Assembly: GCA_001942045.1 (NCBI GenBank)
Contig: MSTD01000025.1
Span: 27,923 to 86,967 of the forward strand
Length of the DNA: 59,045 nucleotides
Source of the DNA: Mycolicibacterium porcinum
GTDB taxonomy: Bacteria > Actinomycetota > Actinomycetes > Mycobacteriales > Mycobacteriaceae
Reading direction: 5' to 3'
Positions 18,333 through 30,946 of this stretch are shown here, piece after piece. Under the pieces are notes generated by a model that saw nothing but the letters and a program-made list of their open reading frames with translations, searched no databases and was not told the DNA's origin. The position numbers and the translations under genes are program-made. How positions within the stretch are numbered: position 1 is the first letter of the stretch; each line of letters opens with the position of its first letter.

Positions 18333-19700
18333 TCAGCCGTGCAGGTGAAGCGGTGCACCGGACACCGCCATCAGCGCCTCACCCAACGCCTCGTTCTGCG
18401 TGGGATGGGCGTGCACGAACCGCGCGGCCTCGTCGGCCTTGACGCCCAGGTTGTACAGCATCTGAGCCTCACCGATGAGTTCCGAGACGCCATGGCCGAT
18501 CATGTGCACGCCCGCCACGGCGCCGGCCGGGTCGACGACGAGCTTGATCGCACCGGAAGCCTTGAGGATCTGGCTGCGGCCGTTGCCGGCCAGGTCATAG
18601 GTGACGGTTTCGACGCCGTCGCCGTAGCGTTCCCGGGCCGCCTCTTCGGTGAGTCCCACCGAGGCGATCTCCGGGTTGCAGTACGTGACCCGAGGGATAC
18701 CGAGGTCCGAGACCGGCTCGGGGTTGCGTCCGGCGATCTGCTCGGCGACGAAGATGCCCTGCTGAAAGGCCCGGTGCGCCAACTGGAGTCCAGCGACGAC
18801 GTCGCCGATCGCATACACACTCGGCACGCTGGTGCGCAGCGCGTCATCCGTCACGACGAACCCACCGTCGAGCGTCACCCCGGCCTCCTCGAGCCCGAGG
18901 CCCGCAGTACGCGGGGCCCGGCCGACGGCGACCAGCAGCACATCGGCGGACAATTCGTCGCCGGATTCCAGGGTGATCCGCACGTCGTCGGTGTCGGTGG
19001 CGACCGCGGTGACGCGGGCTCCGGTCTTGGCGGTGATGCGGCGACGACGGAACAACCGCTCCAGGTAGGTGGAGATGGCGGCGTCTTCGTTGGGCACCAG
19101 CCGTGGCAGCGCCTCCACGATCGTGACTTTGGTGCCGAATGATGCCCAGAGACTGGCGAATTCGACGCCGATCACGCCGCCGCCGAGGATGATCGCCGAC
19201 TCGGGAATGGTATCCAGGTCCAGCGCCTGGTCGCTGGTGAACACCCGATCGGAGGCCGTGATGAGCCCGGGGAGCTTCGGTGCCGATCCGGTGGCCAGCA
19301 CGATCGATTTGCCGGTAATGATGGTGCCGTCGACCTCGATCGTGGTCGGCCCGGTGAGCCGGCCCCGGCCGTTGACGACGGTGATTCCGAGGGTGTCGAT
19401 CAGCCCGGCCAGCCCTTTGTGCAGGCGTGACACCACGGTGTTCTTGAAGGCGTGCAGCTTCTCCGGGTCGACGCCGTCGAAGGTCGCGTTGACCCCGAAT
19501 TGCGCTGCGGTGCGCGCGGAATCGGCGACCTCGGCCGCGTGCAGCAGCGCCTTGGTCGGGATACATCCGCGGTGCAGGCAGGTGCCGCCCACCTGGGCCT
19601 CGTCGATCAGGATGACAGACGAGCCGAGCTGCGACGCGCGGATCGCGGCGGCGTATCCGCCCGGCCCGCCGCCGAGGATGACGACATCTGCTGTGTTCAC
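18333..19700 (-). CDS. lpdA: dihydrolipoyl dehydrogenase (likely glycine-cleavage L-protein)
   Basis: 455 residues. The FAD-binding GGGPGGYAAAIRA lies at the N-terminus and the redox disulphide in GGTCLHRGCIPTK. A NAD-binding GGGVIGVEFASLW lies near residue 180 and the C-terminal interface has HAHPTQNEAL with the catalytic His-Glu pair. It reoxidises dihydrolipoyl groups with NAD+. It sits 55 bp after sdaA at the end of the gcv cluster, so it is probably the dedicated L-protein for glycine cleavage rather than the pyruvate dehydrogenase E3. GTG 19700 has an AAGGAGC SD. Confidence 0.9.
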   Translation of the reverse strand: MNTADVVILGGGPGGYAAAIRASQLGSSVILIDEAQVGGTCLHRGCIPTKALLHAAEVADSARTAAQFGVNATFDGVDPEKLHAFKNTVVSRLHKGLAGLIDTLGITVVNGRGRLTGPTTIEVDGTIITGKSIVLATGSAPKLPGLITASDRVFTSDQALDLDTIPESAIILGGGVIGVEFASLWASFGTKVTIVEALPRLVPNEDAAISTYLERLFRRRRITAKTGARVTAVATDTDDVRITLESGDELSADVLLVAVGRAPRTAGLGLEEAGVTLDGGFVVTDDALRTSVPSVYAIGDVVAGLQLAHRAFQQGIFVAEQIAGRNPEPVSDLGIPRVTYCNPEIASVGLTEEAARERYGDGVETVTYDLAGNGRSQILKASGAIKLVVDPAGAVAGVHMIGHGVSELIGEAQMLYNLGVKADEAARFVHAHPTQNEALGEALMAVSGAPLHLHG

Positions 19701-19755
19701 GAAAAGCTCCTTGAAAGTTGGGTTGCGGTGCGGGCTTGGGTGACGGTCATACCCG

Positions 19756-21138
19756 TCAGCATTCGACGACGTTGACGGAGACGTTGACCGCCAGCCCGCC
19801 CGTGGATGTCTCTTTGTACTTGGCGCTCATGTCCATCCCCGTGGCCCGCATGGTCTCGATGACCTGGTCCAGGCTCACCCGGTGCGTGCCGTCACCGCGC
19901 AACGCCATGCGGGCCGCGTTGATCGCCTTGCCCGCCGAGATGGCGTTGCGTTCGATGCACGGGATCTGCACCAGACCACCGATCGGATCGCAGGTCAGGC
20001 CGAGGCTGTGCTCCATGGCGATCTCGGCGGCATTCTCGACCTGCCGCGGTGTGCCACCGAGGATTTCGGCCAGGCCTCCGGCAGCCATCGACGCTGCCGA
20101 GCCGACCTCACCCTGGCAGCCCACCTCGGCACCCGAGATCGAGGCCCGCTCCTTGTACAGCGAGCCGATGGCCCCGGCGGTAAGCAGGAAACGGACGGTG
20201 GTGTCGTCCGGGTCGGCGCGCCCGGCCGAGGTGTAGCGCAACGCGTAGTGCAGGACCGCAGGGATGATCCCGGCCGCGCCGTTGGTCGGTGCGGTCACGA
20301 TACGGCCGCCCGACGCGTTCTCCTCGTTGACCGCGAGCGCCACCAGGTTCACCCAGTCCTCGGCGAAGGCCGGATCACGTTGCGGGTCTTCGGCATCGAG
20401 CCGCACGAACCAGTCCTTGGCCCGGCGCCGGACCTGCAGGTTGCCCGGCAGGTAGCCGTCGCGGGACATTCCGTTGTCCTGGCAGGCGATCATCACGTCG
20501 CGGATGTGCAGAAGGCGTTCCCGCACCTCGGTTTCGCTGCGGCGCATGCACTCCTGCCGCATCATCGCCTGGCTGACCGACAGCCCGTCCCGTTCGGTCA
20601 GGGCCAGCAGTTCGGCGGCCGAGCGGAACGAGCCTTCGGTGCGGGCTGTCGCCTCATTCCCGGCCGGCGAGGTTTCGGTGACGACGAAGCCGCCACCGAC
20701 CGAGAAGTACGTCTCGCGGTAGAGAACGTCATCGTGGGCCGAAAACGCCGTCAGTGTCATGGCATTCGGGTGCTGGTCGAGCCGTCGGCCCGGTTGCAGA
20801 TGCATGTCGGATTCGGTCAGCGCGATGACGGTCCGGCCGGCCAGCAGGATCTTCCCGTCGGCGCGGATGGTCGCCAGCCGCTGTTCCATCTCGTCGGTCT
20901 CGATCGTCTCGGGCCGGTAGCCCTCGAGACCGAGCAGGATGGCCGGAATCGTGCCGTGGCCGGCACCCGTCGCTGCCAGGGAACCGAACAGATCCACCCT
21001 TACCTCGGCGACGTGATCGACCATGTCGCGGCCGACGAGCTCGTCGACGAACATGCCGGCCGCCCGCATCGGGCCGACGGTGTGTGAGCTCGACGGGCCG
21101 ATGCCCACCGAGAACAGGTCGAACACGCTGACCGCCAT
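19756..21138 (-). CDS. sdaA: L-serine ammonia-lyase (iron-sulfur type)
   Basis: 460 residues, single-chain bacterial L-serine dehydratase. The N-terminal beta domain has [19 protein letters not shown]. The catalytic alpha domain contains [35 protein letters not shown] and [22 protein letters not shown], which supplies cysteines for the [4Fe-4S] cluster. It converts serine to pyruvate and ammonia. It is placed 2 bp after glyA, so serine formed from glycine can drain straight to pyruvate. The start ATG lies next to a GGGGCTG region with only a weak SD. Confidence 0.94.
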   Translation of the reverse strand: MAVSVFDLFSVGIGPSSSHTVGPMRAAGMFVDELVGRDMVDHVAEVRVDLFGSLAATGAGHGTIPAILLGLEGYRPETIETDEMEQRLATIRADGKILLAGRTVIALTESDMHLQPGRRLDQHPNAMTLTAFSAHDDVLYRETYFSVGGGFVVTETSPAGNEATARTEGSFRSAAELLALTERDGLSVSQAMMRQECMRRSETEVRERLLHIRDVMIACQDNGMSRDGYLPGNLQVRRRAKDWFVRLDAEDPQRDPAFAEDWVNLVALAVNEENASGGRIVTAPTNGAAGIIPAVLHYALRYTSAGRADPDDTTVRFLLTAGAIGSLYKERASISGAEVGCQGEVGSAASMAAGGLAEILGGTPRQVENAAEIAMEHSLGLTCDPIGGLVQIPCIERNAISAGKAINAARMALRGDGTHRVSLDQVIETMRATGMDMSAKYKETSTGGLAVNVSVNVVEC

Positions 21139-21140
21139 GG

Positions 21141-22409
21141 CTACAGCCCCGGATACAGTGGGAACTGTTCGGCAAGCGTACGCACCTGCGCCGCAAGGTC
21201 TTCGGTGTCGGCGTCCGCCTCGGCGACGAGCGCGGCGGCGATAACGTCGGCGACGCGGGCGAACTCCTCGTCCCCGAACCCGCGGGCGGCCAGCGCGGGG
21301 GTGCCTATCCGCAGCCCGGAGGTGACCATCGGCGGACGCGGATCGAACGGCACCGCGTTGCGGTTCACGGTGATACCGACGGCCTCGAGCCGGTCCTCGG
21401 CCTGCTGCCCGTCGATGGCGGCGTTGCGCAGGTCGACCAGCACGAGGTGCACATCAGTGCCGCCGGTGAGGACGGTGATCCCGGCTTCCTTGACGTCGGG
21501 CCGGCTCAGCCGTTCCGCGAGGATCCGTGCACCGCGCAGCACGCGCTGTTGACGCTCGGCGAACTCCGGCTGGGCGGCCATCTTGAATCCGACTGCCTTG
21601 GCGGCGATCACGTGCTCCAGCGGTCCACCCTGCTGGCCGGGGAACACCGCCGAGTTGATCTTCTTGGCGATGTCGGCCTCATTGGTCAGGATGACGCCAC
21701 CGCGGGGCCCGCCGAGGGTCTTGTGCGTGGTGGAGGTGACGACGTGGGCGTGCGGCACCGGCGACGGGTGCAGCCCGGCCGCGACCAGGCCCGCGAAGTG
21801 CGCCATGTCGACCATCAGGTAGGCACCGACCTCGTCAGCGATCTCCCGGAACCGGGCGAAGTCCAACTGCCGCGGGTAGGCCGACCAGCCGGCGATGATC
21901 AGCTGCGGCCGGTGTTCGCGGGCAGCCTCGGCCACAGCGTCCATGTCGATGAGGTAGTCCTCCTTGGACACCCCGTACGCGGCGACGTTGTAGAGCTTGC
22001 CGGAGAAGTTCAGCCGCATGCCGTGGGTCAGGTGCCCGCCGCAGTCCAGGGACAGGCCGAGGATCGTGTCGCCCGGTTTGATCAGTGCATGCATCACGGC
22101 GGCGTTGGCCTGGGCACCCGAATGAGGTTGAACGTTGGCGTATTCGGCGCCGAACAACGACTTCACCCGGTCGATGGCGAGCCGTTCGATCACGTCGATG
22201 TGTTCGCATCCGCCGTAGTAGCGCCGGCCCGGATAACCCTCGGCGTACTTGTTGGTCAGCACCGAGCCCTGGGCCTGCATGACCGCCAGCGGCGCATGGT
22301 TCTCCGAGGCGATCATCTCCAGGCCCAGCCGCTGCCGGTGCAGTTCGTCGCCGATGGCCGAGAAGATCTCGGGGTCGAAGTCGGCGAGACGTTCGTCGAG
22401 GATGCTCAT
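21141..22409 (-). CDS. glyA: serine hydroxymethyltransferase
   Basis: 422 residues. PLP enzyme with the active-site Lys in [15 protein letters not shown] near residue 230. It also shows [30 protein letters not shown] and a C-terminal [14 protein letters not shown]. It interconverts glycine plus methylene-THF with serine. Here it should consume the methylene-THF made by glycine cleavage. The start is coupled to gcvH (2-bp gap), with GAGG overlapping the gcvH end as SD. Mycobacteria usually have another glyA copy elsewhere; this one looks dedicated to glycine catabolism. Confidence 0.95.
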   Translation of the reverse strand: MSILDERLADFDPEIFSAIGDELHRQRLGLEMIASENHAPLAVMQAQGSVLTNKYAEGYPGRRYYGGCEHIDVIERLAIDRVKSLFGAEYANVQPHSGAQANAAVMHALIKPGDTILGLSLDCGGHLTHGMRLNFSGKLYNVAAYGVSKEDYLIDMDAVAEAAREHRPQLIIAGWSAYPRQLDFARFREIADEVGAYLMVDMAHFAGLVAAGLHPSPVPHAHVVTSTTHKTLGGPRGGVILTNEADIAKKINSAVFPGQQGGPLEHVIAAKAVGFKMAAQPEFAERQQRVLRGARILAERLSRPDVKEAGITVLTGGTDVHLVLVDLRNAAIDGQQAEDRLEAVGITVNRNAVPFDPRPPMVTSGLRIGTPALAARGFGDEEFARVADVIAAALVAEADADTEDLAAQVRTLAEQFPLYPGL

Positions 22410-22411
22410 GT

Positions 22412-22810
22412 CTAGACCTCGTTCTTCTCGGTGTATTCGGCTGCGGTCAGCAGGTTTCCGGCCGCGGTGGCCTGGACCTCGAACAGCCAGCCCTCGCCGT
22501 ACGGGTCGGAGGTGACCAGGGCAGGATCGTCGACGGCCGCGGTGTTGATCGCTGTGACTGTCCCGCTGACGGGCGGGTACAGCTCTGAGACGGTCTTGGT
22601 GGATTCCACTTCGCCGCAGGTCTCGCCGGCGGTGATGCTGGCGCCGACCTCGGGCAGGTCCAGGTACACGAGGTCACCCAGCGCGGAGGCCGCGACCGAG
22701 GTGATGCCGACCTTCACCGGGGCGTCCGGCAGGCCGGCGCCCGGTGCGATCAGCACCCATTCGTGTTCTTCGGTGTAGCTGCGGTCATCGGGGATGGTCT
22801 GGCTGTTCAT
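22412..22810 (-). CDS. gcvH: glycine cleavage H-protein
   Basis: 132 residues from ATG 22810 (MNSQT). The longer frame upstream runs back into gcvT and is rejected. YTEEHEWV opens the domain. The lipoyl-lysine sits in [18 protein letters not shown], and the C-terminus has NPYGEGW-like [11 protein letters not shown]. It carries the aminomethyl group between P, T and L proteins. The gene lies 13 bp after gcvT and 2 bp before glyA. Confidence 0.96.
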   Translation of the reverse strand: MNSQTIPDDRSYTEEHEWVLIAPGAGLPDAPVKVGITSVAASALGDLVYLDLPEVGASITAGETCGEVESTKTVSELYPPVSGTVTAINTAAVDDPALVTSDPYGEGWLFEVQATAAGNLLTAAEYTEKNEV

Positions 22811-22823
22811 GTCGGGGGTCCTT

Positions 22824-23932
22824 TCAGCTGCGGCGGTAGAACGGGGCCGGGGTGACTTCGAACTGTTCTTTGTTGCCGCGGATGTCGACCTGCAGCTGGG
22901 TTCCTGGTTCGGCCAGGCTCGTGTCGAGGTAGGCCAGCGCAATCGGGTAGCCGAGGGTCGGCGACAACGCGCCCGATGTCACGGTTCCCACCTGGTGTCC
23001 GTCGGCGTTCTCGACGGGGTAACCGGCCCGAGCCGCGCGGCGGGTGGCGCCCTTCAACCCGACCAGAACGCGCGAGACCGGCTGCTCGGAAAGCCCTTGC
23101 AGCGCCTCCCGTCCGACGAACTCCTTGCCAAGACGGACAACCTTGCCCAGTCCGGCCGCGTAGGGGTTGAGCTCGCGGCTGAGCTCGTGCCCGTAGAGCG
23201 CCATCCCGGCTTCCAGCCGCAGCGTGTCTCGGCAGGCCAGGCCAGCAGGCAACCCGCCGGCCTCGGTGGTGGCGGCCAGCAGTGCCCGCCACAACGCGAC
23301 GGCCTGCGCGTTGGGCACGTAGAGCTCGAAGCCGTCCTCCCCGGTGTAGCCGGTGCGGGCCAGCAGCACATCGATGCCGGCGACCTCTGCCGCGGTCACC
23401 GCGTAGTACTTCAGATGCGCCACCAGTTCCAGCTGCTCGTCGGGAACCAGTGAGCTGACGATGGTTTCGGAGGCGGGACCCTGAACGGCGATGAGCGACG
23501 TTGCGGCGGACTGGTCGTCGACATTGGCATCGAACTGCGCTGCCCGACTGACCAATTCCCGGGCCACCACCGGTGCGTTCGCGGCGTTGGCGACCACCAG
23601 GAAGTGCTCGTCGGCGAGTCGGTACACCACCAGGTCGTCGATCACCCCGCCGTCGGCGTCACACATCAGCGAGTACTTGGCCCGGCCGAGGCCGATCTTG
23701 GAGGCCTCGCCCACCAACGCGAAGTCCAGCGCGTCCGCGGCCTGCGGTCCGGTGATGGAGATCTCGCCCATGTGAGACAGGTCGAACAGACCGGCGGTCT
23801 CACGGACTGCCTTGTGCTCGGCCAGTTCACTGCCGTACTTCAGCGGCATCGCCCAGCCGGCGAAGTCGGTGAACGCGGCGCCCAGCCCGCGATGTTCGTC
23901 GAGCAGCGGCGAAGCCGGGGTGTTGTTGTCGG

Positions 23933-23936
<4 letters not shown>
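22824..23936 (-). CDS. gcvT: glycine cleavage T-protein (aminomethyltransferase)
   Basis: 370 residues from ATG 23936, which overlaps the gcvP stop by 4 bp (ATGA). The N-terminal part has [12 protein letters not shown] and [14 protein letters not shown]. The central folate-binding part has [14 protein letters not shown]. The C-terminal part has [20 protein letters not shown]. It transfers the methylene group to tetrahydrofolate and releases ammonia from the H-protein intermediate. Confidence 0.96.
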
Positions 23937-26806
<2,870 letters not shown>

Positions 26807-26860
26807 GAGGTGACTCCGGTTTCGGGCACCGCGGTTACGCGATGCGTCGTGAAGTTTCAC

Positions 26861-27040
26861 CTCCCCGCTCTGTCCTGAAACCTGAGAGCTTTAGCGCGTT
26901 GCGCCTGTCCCCTTCGGTAAGCGCGATGCGTGCGATCGCGCTGTTCTCCAGAGTTGTCTCGACACTGCGGTATTGGGCCTGAGAGATTCCCGGGGAGGAG
27001 TTGCTCCTACGGCGCCTCCGGATCGGAGGTTCTCCCACAG
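26861..27040 (-). ncRNA. tandem glycine riboswitch
   Basis: On the minus strand two aptamer-like halves are seen. The first (about 27040-26965) has GGGAGA, GGCGCCGTAGGAGCAA and GAATCTCTCAGG. The second (about 26953-26861) has CTCTGGAGA, TACCGAAGGGGACAGGCG and AGCTCTCAGGTTTCAGGACAGAG. These are the conserved core strings of the two-aptamer glycine riboswitch. It ends about 55 nt before gcvP ATG 26806, so it should switch gcvP and the whole glycine operon on when glycine is high. Confidence 0.92.
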
Positions 27041-27082
27041 TGCGTCAACGACGTATTGAGTTATGTGACGGATGCTACTCGA

Positions 27083-28084
27083 CTATGGCGCTGTGGCCGC
27101 AACTTCTCCGTTGACGGGCAGATTTGACACCCGTCCAGCGACCATCAGCGAAACGATGTCGAACACCACGGTGGCCGCGGCCACGCTGGTGATTTCGGCG
27201 TGGTCGTAGGCCGGGGCAACCTCGACCACGTCGGCGCCGACGATGTTGAGACCGGACATCTTGCGCAGCATCTTCAGCAGTTCGCGCGAGGTCAGGCCGC
27301 CGGATTCGGGGGTGCCAGTGCCCGGCGCGAACGCCGGGTCGAGCACGTCGATGTCGACTGACAGGTACACCGGTACGTCGTCGACCCGGCGCCGCACGAC
27401 GTCGACGGCCGCGTCGGTTCCGATCACGTCGAGATCGCCGGCCCGGATGATCTTGAAGCCCATGCGAGCGTCGTCATCGAGGTCGATCTGGTCGTAGATC
27501 GGGCCGCGGATCCCGACGTGGATCGAATGGTCCTCGATGAGCAGACCCTCTTCGAAGGCCCGCCGAAAGATCGTGCCGTGGGTGACCGGGGCGTTGAAGT
27601 AGGTGTCCCAGGTGTCCAGGTGGGCGTCGAAATGCACCAGGGCGACGGGCCCGTGCTTTGCATGCAGTGCCCGCAGGTTCGGCAACGCGATGGTGTGGTC
27701 GCCGCCGATGGACACGATGCGGCGATCGCCGCCGGCCAGGATGTCGGAGGCGTGATCCTGGATCTGCTGGCAGGCCTCGGCGATGTTGTACGGGGTGACG
27801 GCGACGTCGCCGGCGTCGACCACCTGAACGTGCTCCAGCGGGGCGACACCGAGCTCCACGTGATAGCCGGGGCGCAGCGTGCGGGCGGCCTGGCGGACGG
27901 CCATCGGACCGAAGCGTGCACCGGGTCGGTAGGACGTGCCGCCGTCGAACGGGACACCGAGGATTGCGATGTCGTAGTCGGACACCTCGTGGATGTCGGC
28001 GATCCGGGCGAACGTGCCCTTCCCGGCATAGCGCGGGACCTCGGTGGCGGGCAGTGCGCCGATGATGCCGTTACGCATGCTCAT
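27083..28084 (-). CDS. agmatinase-family ureohydrolase
   Basis: 333 residues. The Mn-binding motifs are intact: SIGGDHTIALP, HFDAHLDTWDTYF and SVDIDVLDPAFAPGTGTPE. Family members hydrolyse agmatine, guanidinobutyrate, guanidinopropionate or related guanidino compounds to urea plus amine, and substrate cannot be assigned from motifs alone. It lies on the same strand as and just before the gcv operon, whose riboswitch begins within about 43 bp of its end. A PucR-type regulator at the end of that operon is a plausible controller. MSMRN has two possible ATGs (28084, 28078). Confidence 0.88.
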   Translation of the reverse strand: MSMRNGIIGALPATEVPRYAGKGTFARIADIHEVSDYDIAILGVPFDGGTSYRPGARFGPMAVRQAARTLRPGYHVELGVAPLEHVQVVDAGDVAVTPYNIAEACQQIQDHASDILAGGDRRIVSIGGDHTIALPNLRALHAKHGPVALVHFDAHLDTWDTYFNAPVTHGTIFRRAFEEGLLIEDHSIHVGIRGPIYDQIDLDDDARMGFKIIRAGDLDVIGTDAAVDVVRRRVDDVPVYLSVDIDVLDPAFAPGTGTPESGGLTSRELLKMLRKMSGLNIVGADVVEVAPAYDHAEITSVAAATVVFDIVSLMVAGRVSNLPVNGEVAATAP

Positions 28085-28289
28085 CTGTGGTTTCCAGCCT
28101 TTCGACTCGCCGGGTGTTGAGAGTCAGCATCACTCCCGGCGCACACGTGGAGCGAGCAGTTAATGCCCAAACACTCACGGCTGCGTTTGAGCAATCGCAC
28201 AACGGCTCTGTCGTCGGCTCAGGGACGTCGGAGCACTGCCGGAATACCTCCGCCGCCAATGCGGTTACATCGACCATCAACAACAACTA

Positions 28290-28305
28290 AACTGGACGTA
28301 CAGTT
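28290..28305. promoter_or_regulatory. candidate TetR operator before SDR
   Basis: AACTGGACGTACAGTT is a near-perfect 16-bp palindrome with one mismatched pair, 30 bp upstream of the SDR start. The TetR-type regulator encoded just downstream is the natural candidate to bind it. Confidence 0.5.
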
Positions 28306-28335
28306 CAGATAGACAGAGAACAGGTGGTCAAAGAC

Positions 28336-29181
28336 ATGAGCGTTTGGTTCATCACCGGAGCTTCCCGTGGATTCGGACTGCAGATCGCCCGCGACGCACT
28401 GGACCGTGGGCACCAGGTCGTCGCCACCGCGCGCGACGCGGCCGCCGTCACCGCCGCCCTCGGCGAGAACGACAACGTGCTCGCCGTCGCCCTGGATGTC
28501 ACCAACGAAGCGCAGGCACAACAGGCCGCACAGGCCGCGGTGGATCGCTTCGGCCGCGTCGACGTGCTGGTCAACAACGCCGGGCGCGGGCTGCTGGGTG
28601 CGGTCGAGGAGGCCACCGACACCGAGGTGCGCGCGGTCTACGAGACCAACGTGTTCGGCCTGCTGACCGTGACCCGTGCCGTCGCCCCGGTCCTGCGGGC
28701 GCAACGATCCGGCACCATCGTCAACATCTCGTCGGTCGGCGGATTCGTCGGCTCGCCCGGCTGGGGTGTCTACGCCTCGACCAAGTTCGCCGTCGAGGCG
28801 CTGTCCGAGGCCTTGCATGCCGAACTGCAACCGCTGGGCGTGCACGTCATGGTCGTCGAACCGGGCTACTTCCGTACCGACTTCCTCGACTCGTCGAGCC
28901 TGCAGACCCAGCGCAACATCATCGACGACTACACCGACGGACCCGCCGGCCAGATGCGCGTGACCGCGGGCGAACGCAACCACGACCAGCCCGGCGACCC
29001 GGCGAAGGCCGCCAAAGCCATCATCGACGTCGTGGAAGCACCCCAGCCTCCGCTGCGCCTGCTGCTGGGCAACGACACCATCGCGGCGGTCGAAGGCAAG
29101 ATCGCCCATGTCCAGGCCGAGCTCGCGCAGTGGCGAAGCGTCTCGGAATCAACGGATTTCGACGATGTCGCCGCGAGCTGA
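28336..29181 (+). CDS. SDR-family NAD(P)-dependent oxidoreductase
   Basis: 281 residues from ATG 28336 with SD AGGTGG at 28322-28327. Rossmann motif TGASRGFGLQIA at the N-terminus, NNAG at about residue 80, and the catalytic Tyr-x-x-x-Lys as YASTKFAVE at about residue 150, preceded by the Ser of ISSVGG. It is a classical SDR of unknown substrate. Its 3' end overlaps the TetR gene by 17 bp, which indicates an autoregulated SDR-TetR operon. Confidence 0.9.
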   Translation: MSVWFITGASRGFGLQIARDALDRGHQVVATARDAAAVTAALGENDNVLAVALDVTNEAQAQQAAQAAVDRFGRVDVLVNNAGRGLLGAVEEATDTEVRAVYETNVFGLLTVTRAVAPVLRAQRSGTIVNISSVGGFVGSPGWGVYASTKFAVEALSEALHAELQPLGVHVMVVEPGYFRTDFLDSSSLQTQRNIIDDYTDGPAGQMRVTAGERNHDQPGDPAKAAKAIIDVVEAPQPPLRLLLGNDTIAAVEGKIAHVQAELAQWRSVSESTDFDDVAAS

Positions 29182-29785
29182 AACCGGAGTCGGCGGGGCG
29201 GGCGGGGATTTCGTCCGCCCCACCGGCGCGCGCAGCGACCGTATCCACCAGGCCATCCTCGACGCCACTGCGGAACTGCTCGACGAGGGCGGATACCCCG
29301 CAGCCACCATGGATGCGATCGCAGCCCGATCCGGTGCCAGCAAGGCCACACTGTACAAACACTGGCCATCGCGGACTGCCGTCGCGGCCGAGGCCTTCGG
29401 AACGATGATGGCCGAGGCACTGCCGCTGCCCGATACCGGCAGCACCGCAGGCGATCTCACCGAACAGGTGGTACGCGTGTCGGCGTTCTACGCGAGTGCG
29501 CGCGGTGAGGTGTTTGCCCAGCTGCTCGCGGCGTGCGTCGAAGATCAAACGGGCGCAGCATATTTCCGTGAGTACTTCCTGGGCGGACGACGCGCGGCGA
29601 TCACCGAGCTGTGGCAGCGCGGGGTGGCTCGCGGCGACGCCGACACGGACATCGCGATCGACGACGTCATCGACATCTTGTTCGGGCCGTTGATCTTCCG
29701 ACGCCTCAGTGGCCACTACGCGCTCACCGAGAAACACGCCCGGCAGTTGGCCGAGACCGCGCTGCGGGGGCTGCTTCGCGCCTAG
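29165..29785 (+). CDS. TetR-family regulator of the SDR operon
   Basis: 206 residues from ATG 29165; the frame extends upstream but inside the SDR gene. TetR HTH at about residues 25-70 with ILDATAELLDEGGYPAATMD, GASKATLYKHWPSRTA. The C-terminal domain resembles TetR_C_33-type ligand domains (FYASARGEVFAQLLAACVEDQ). It is expected to repress its own operon through the palindrome at 28290-28305. Confidence 0.88.
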   Translation: MSPRAETGVGGAGGDFVRPTGARSDRIHQAILDATAELLDEGGYPAATMDAIAARSGASKATLYKHWPSRTAVAAEAFGTMMAEALPLPDTGSTAGDLTEQVVRVSAFYASARGEVFAQLLAACVEDQTGAAYFREYFLGGRRAAITELWQRGVARGDADTDIAIDDVIDILFGPLIFRRLSGHYALTEKHARQLAETALRGLLRA

Positions 29786-29786
29786 C

Positions 29787-30788
29787 TCACGCGCATCCGC
29801 AGGTCTCCCCCACGCGCAGCGTCGGCGTGATGTCGTCGTCGGAATGATCGCCGAGCAATCGGCCCAACGCCAGGCGGGCGAGCGCATCGACCGGTTGTTG
29901 GATCGCGGTGAGCCGCAGCTGCCCGTAGTCGACGGCGGCGCCGTCGAAACCCACGACCCTAATGTCGCCGGGCACGCGCAGCCCGGCATCGATGATCGCG
30001 CGGACCGTGGCAGCTGTCTGACCGTAGGTCCCCACCACCAGGGCTCGCGGGGCGGGTGTCGCGCCGTTCAGAAAGGCGCTGACCGCGGCATACGCGCCAG
30101 ACGGGGTGAGGTCGGTCCGGATGAGCGGGACCTCATGATCAACGCCGGAGGCAACACCCTCGAATCGCTGCTGCACGGTTTCCCGGTCGCCGTGGCGGAC
30201 ATCGTCCTCGGTGAACCCGCCGACGAACGCGATGTCGTGACAGTCGTGGACGTCGAGCAGGTGCCGGGTGAGGAGTTCGCCGGCGTAGGCATGATCGACC
30301 CTGACGATGTCGGCTTCGACGTCACCGCGGATATTGTGCATCCAGACCACCGGGATCCGTTCCTGCTGACAGAGCTCCGCGGTCTGCGGGGCGTTCGCCG
30401 CACCGACCACCAGCAGTCCGTCGACGCCGACCTCAGCGAACGCGGTCGCGAATTCGAGTTCCCGCTCGGGGTCGTATCCGGTGTTGCCGATGAGGGTCAG
30501 GTGGTCACGTGCCCGCGCCTCGACCTCGATACGTCCCACGAACTGGCCGAACAGCGGCAGTGTGAGGTCGGGAACCAGTAGGCCGATCTGCCGCCACCGC
30601 CGCGAGCGGCGCAGCGCCCTACCCCGCGCATCCGGCCGGTAGTTCAACTCGTCGATCGCACGGTTCACCTTGGACCGCAACAGCTCTGATACCGGCCGCG
30701 GACCGTTGTTGAGCACATAGCTCACCACGGCCGTCGAGGTGCCGGCGCGGCTGGCCACATCTGCCAGTGTCGGACGTTTCCCACTCAC
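29787..30788 (-). CDS. LacI-family transcriptional regulator
   Basis: 333 residues from GTG 30788, chosen because the LacI HTH begins right there (RPTLADVASRAGTSTAVVSYVLN); a GTG at 30839 is an alternative. The periplasmic-binding-like ligand domain contains GLLVPDLTLPLFGQF, DGLLVVGA and GFDGAAVDYGQLRLTAIQQP. It is divergent from the arylsulfotransferase/ABC operon and is therefore probably its repressor. It ends with GETCGCA, with two Cys near the C-terminus. A GGAGGG SD lies about 11 nt upstream. Confidence 0.9.
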   Translation of the reverse strand: MSGKRPTLADVASRAGTSTAVVSYVLNNGPRPVSELLRSKVNRAIDELNYRPDARGRALRRSRRWRQIGLLVPDLTLPLFGQFVGRIEVEARARDHLTLIGNTGYDPERELEFATAFAEVGVDGLLVVGAANAPQTAELCQQERIPVVWMHNIRGDVEADIVRVDHAYAGELLTRHLLDVHDCHDIAFVGGFTEDDVRHGDRETVQQRFEGVASGVDHEVPLIRTDLTPSGAYAAVSAFLNGATPAPRALVVGTYGQTAATVRAIIDAGLRVPGDIRVVGFDGAAVDYGQLRLTAIQQPVDALARLALGRLLGDHSDDDITPTLRVGETCGCA

Positions 30789-30880
30789 AACGGGTGGACC
30801 CTCCGCTCGTCGATGACCGCTCGAAAGAGTTTGAATCACCTCGATTGTGACGGTTCCATCCAGGTTTCGCCTGCCTCACG

Positions 30881-30892
30881 CTAATCGATTAG
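30881..30892. promoter_or_regulatory. LacI-type operator
   Basis: CTAATCGATTAG is a perfect 12-bp palindrome with the central CG typical of LacI-family operators. It lies between the divergent lacI-type and arylsulfotransferase-type genes, 55 bp before the latter. An outer GGTTC...GAACC pair (30852-30856, 30892-30896) flanks it. Confidence 0.6.
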
Positions 30893-30946
30893 AACCGTAA
30901 CGAGGAGGACCCATGGTTGTAACCGGACATTGGTGGAGTAACTGAC

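Noticed and set aside
28087..28290. 67-codon plus-strand frame in the agmatinase-SDR gap
   Set aside because: No SD, no motif, and it covers the divergent promoters and ends at the palindromic operator.
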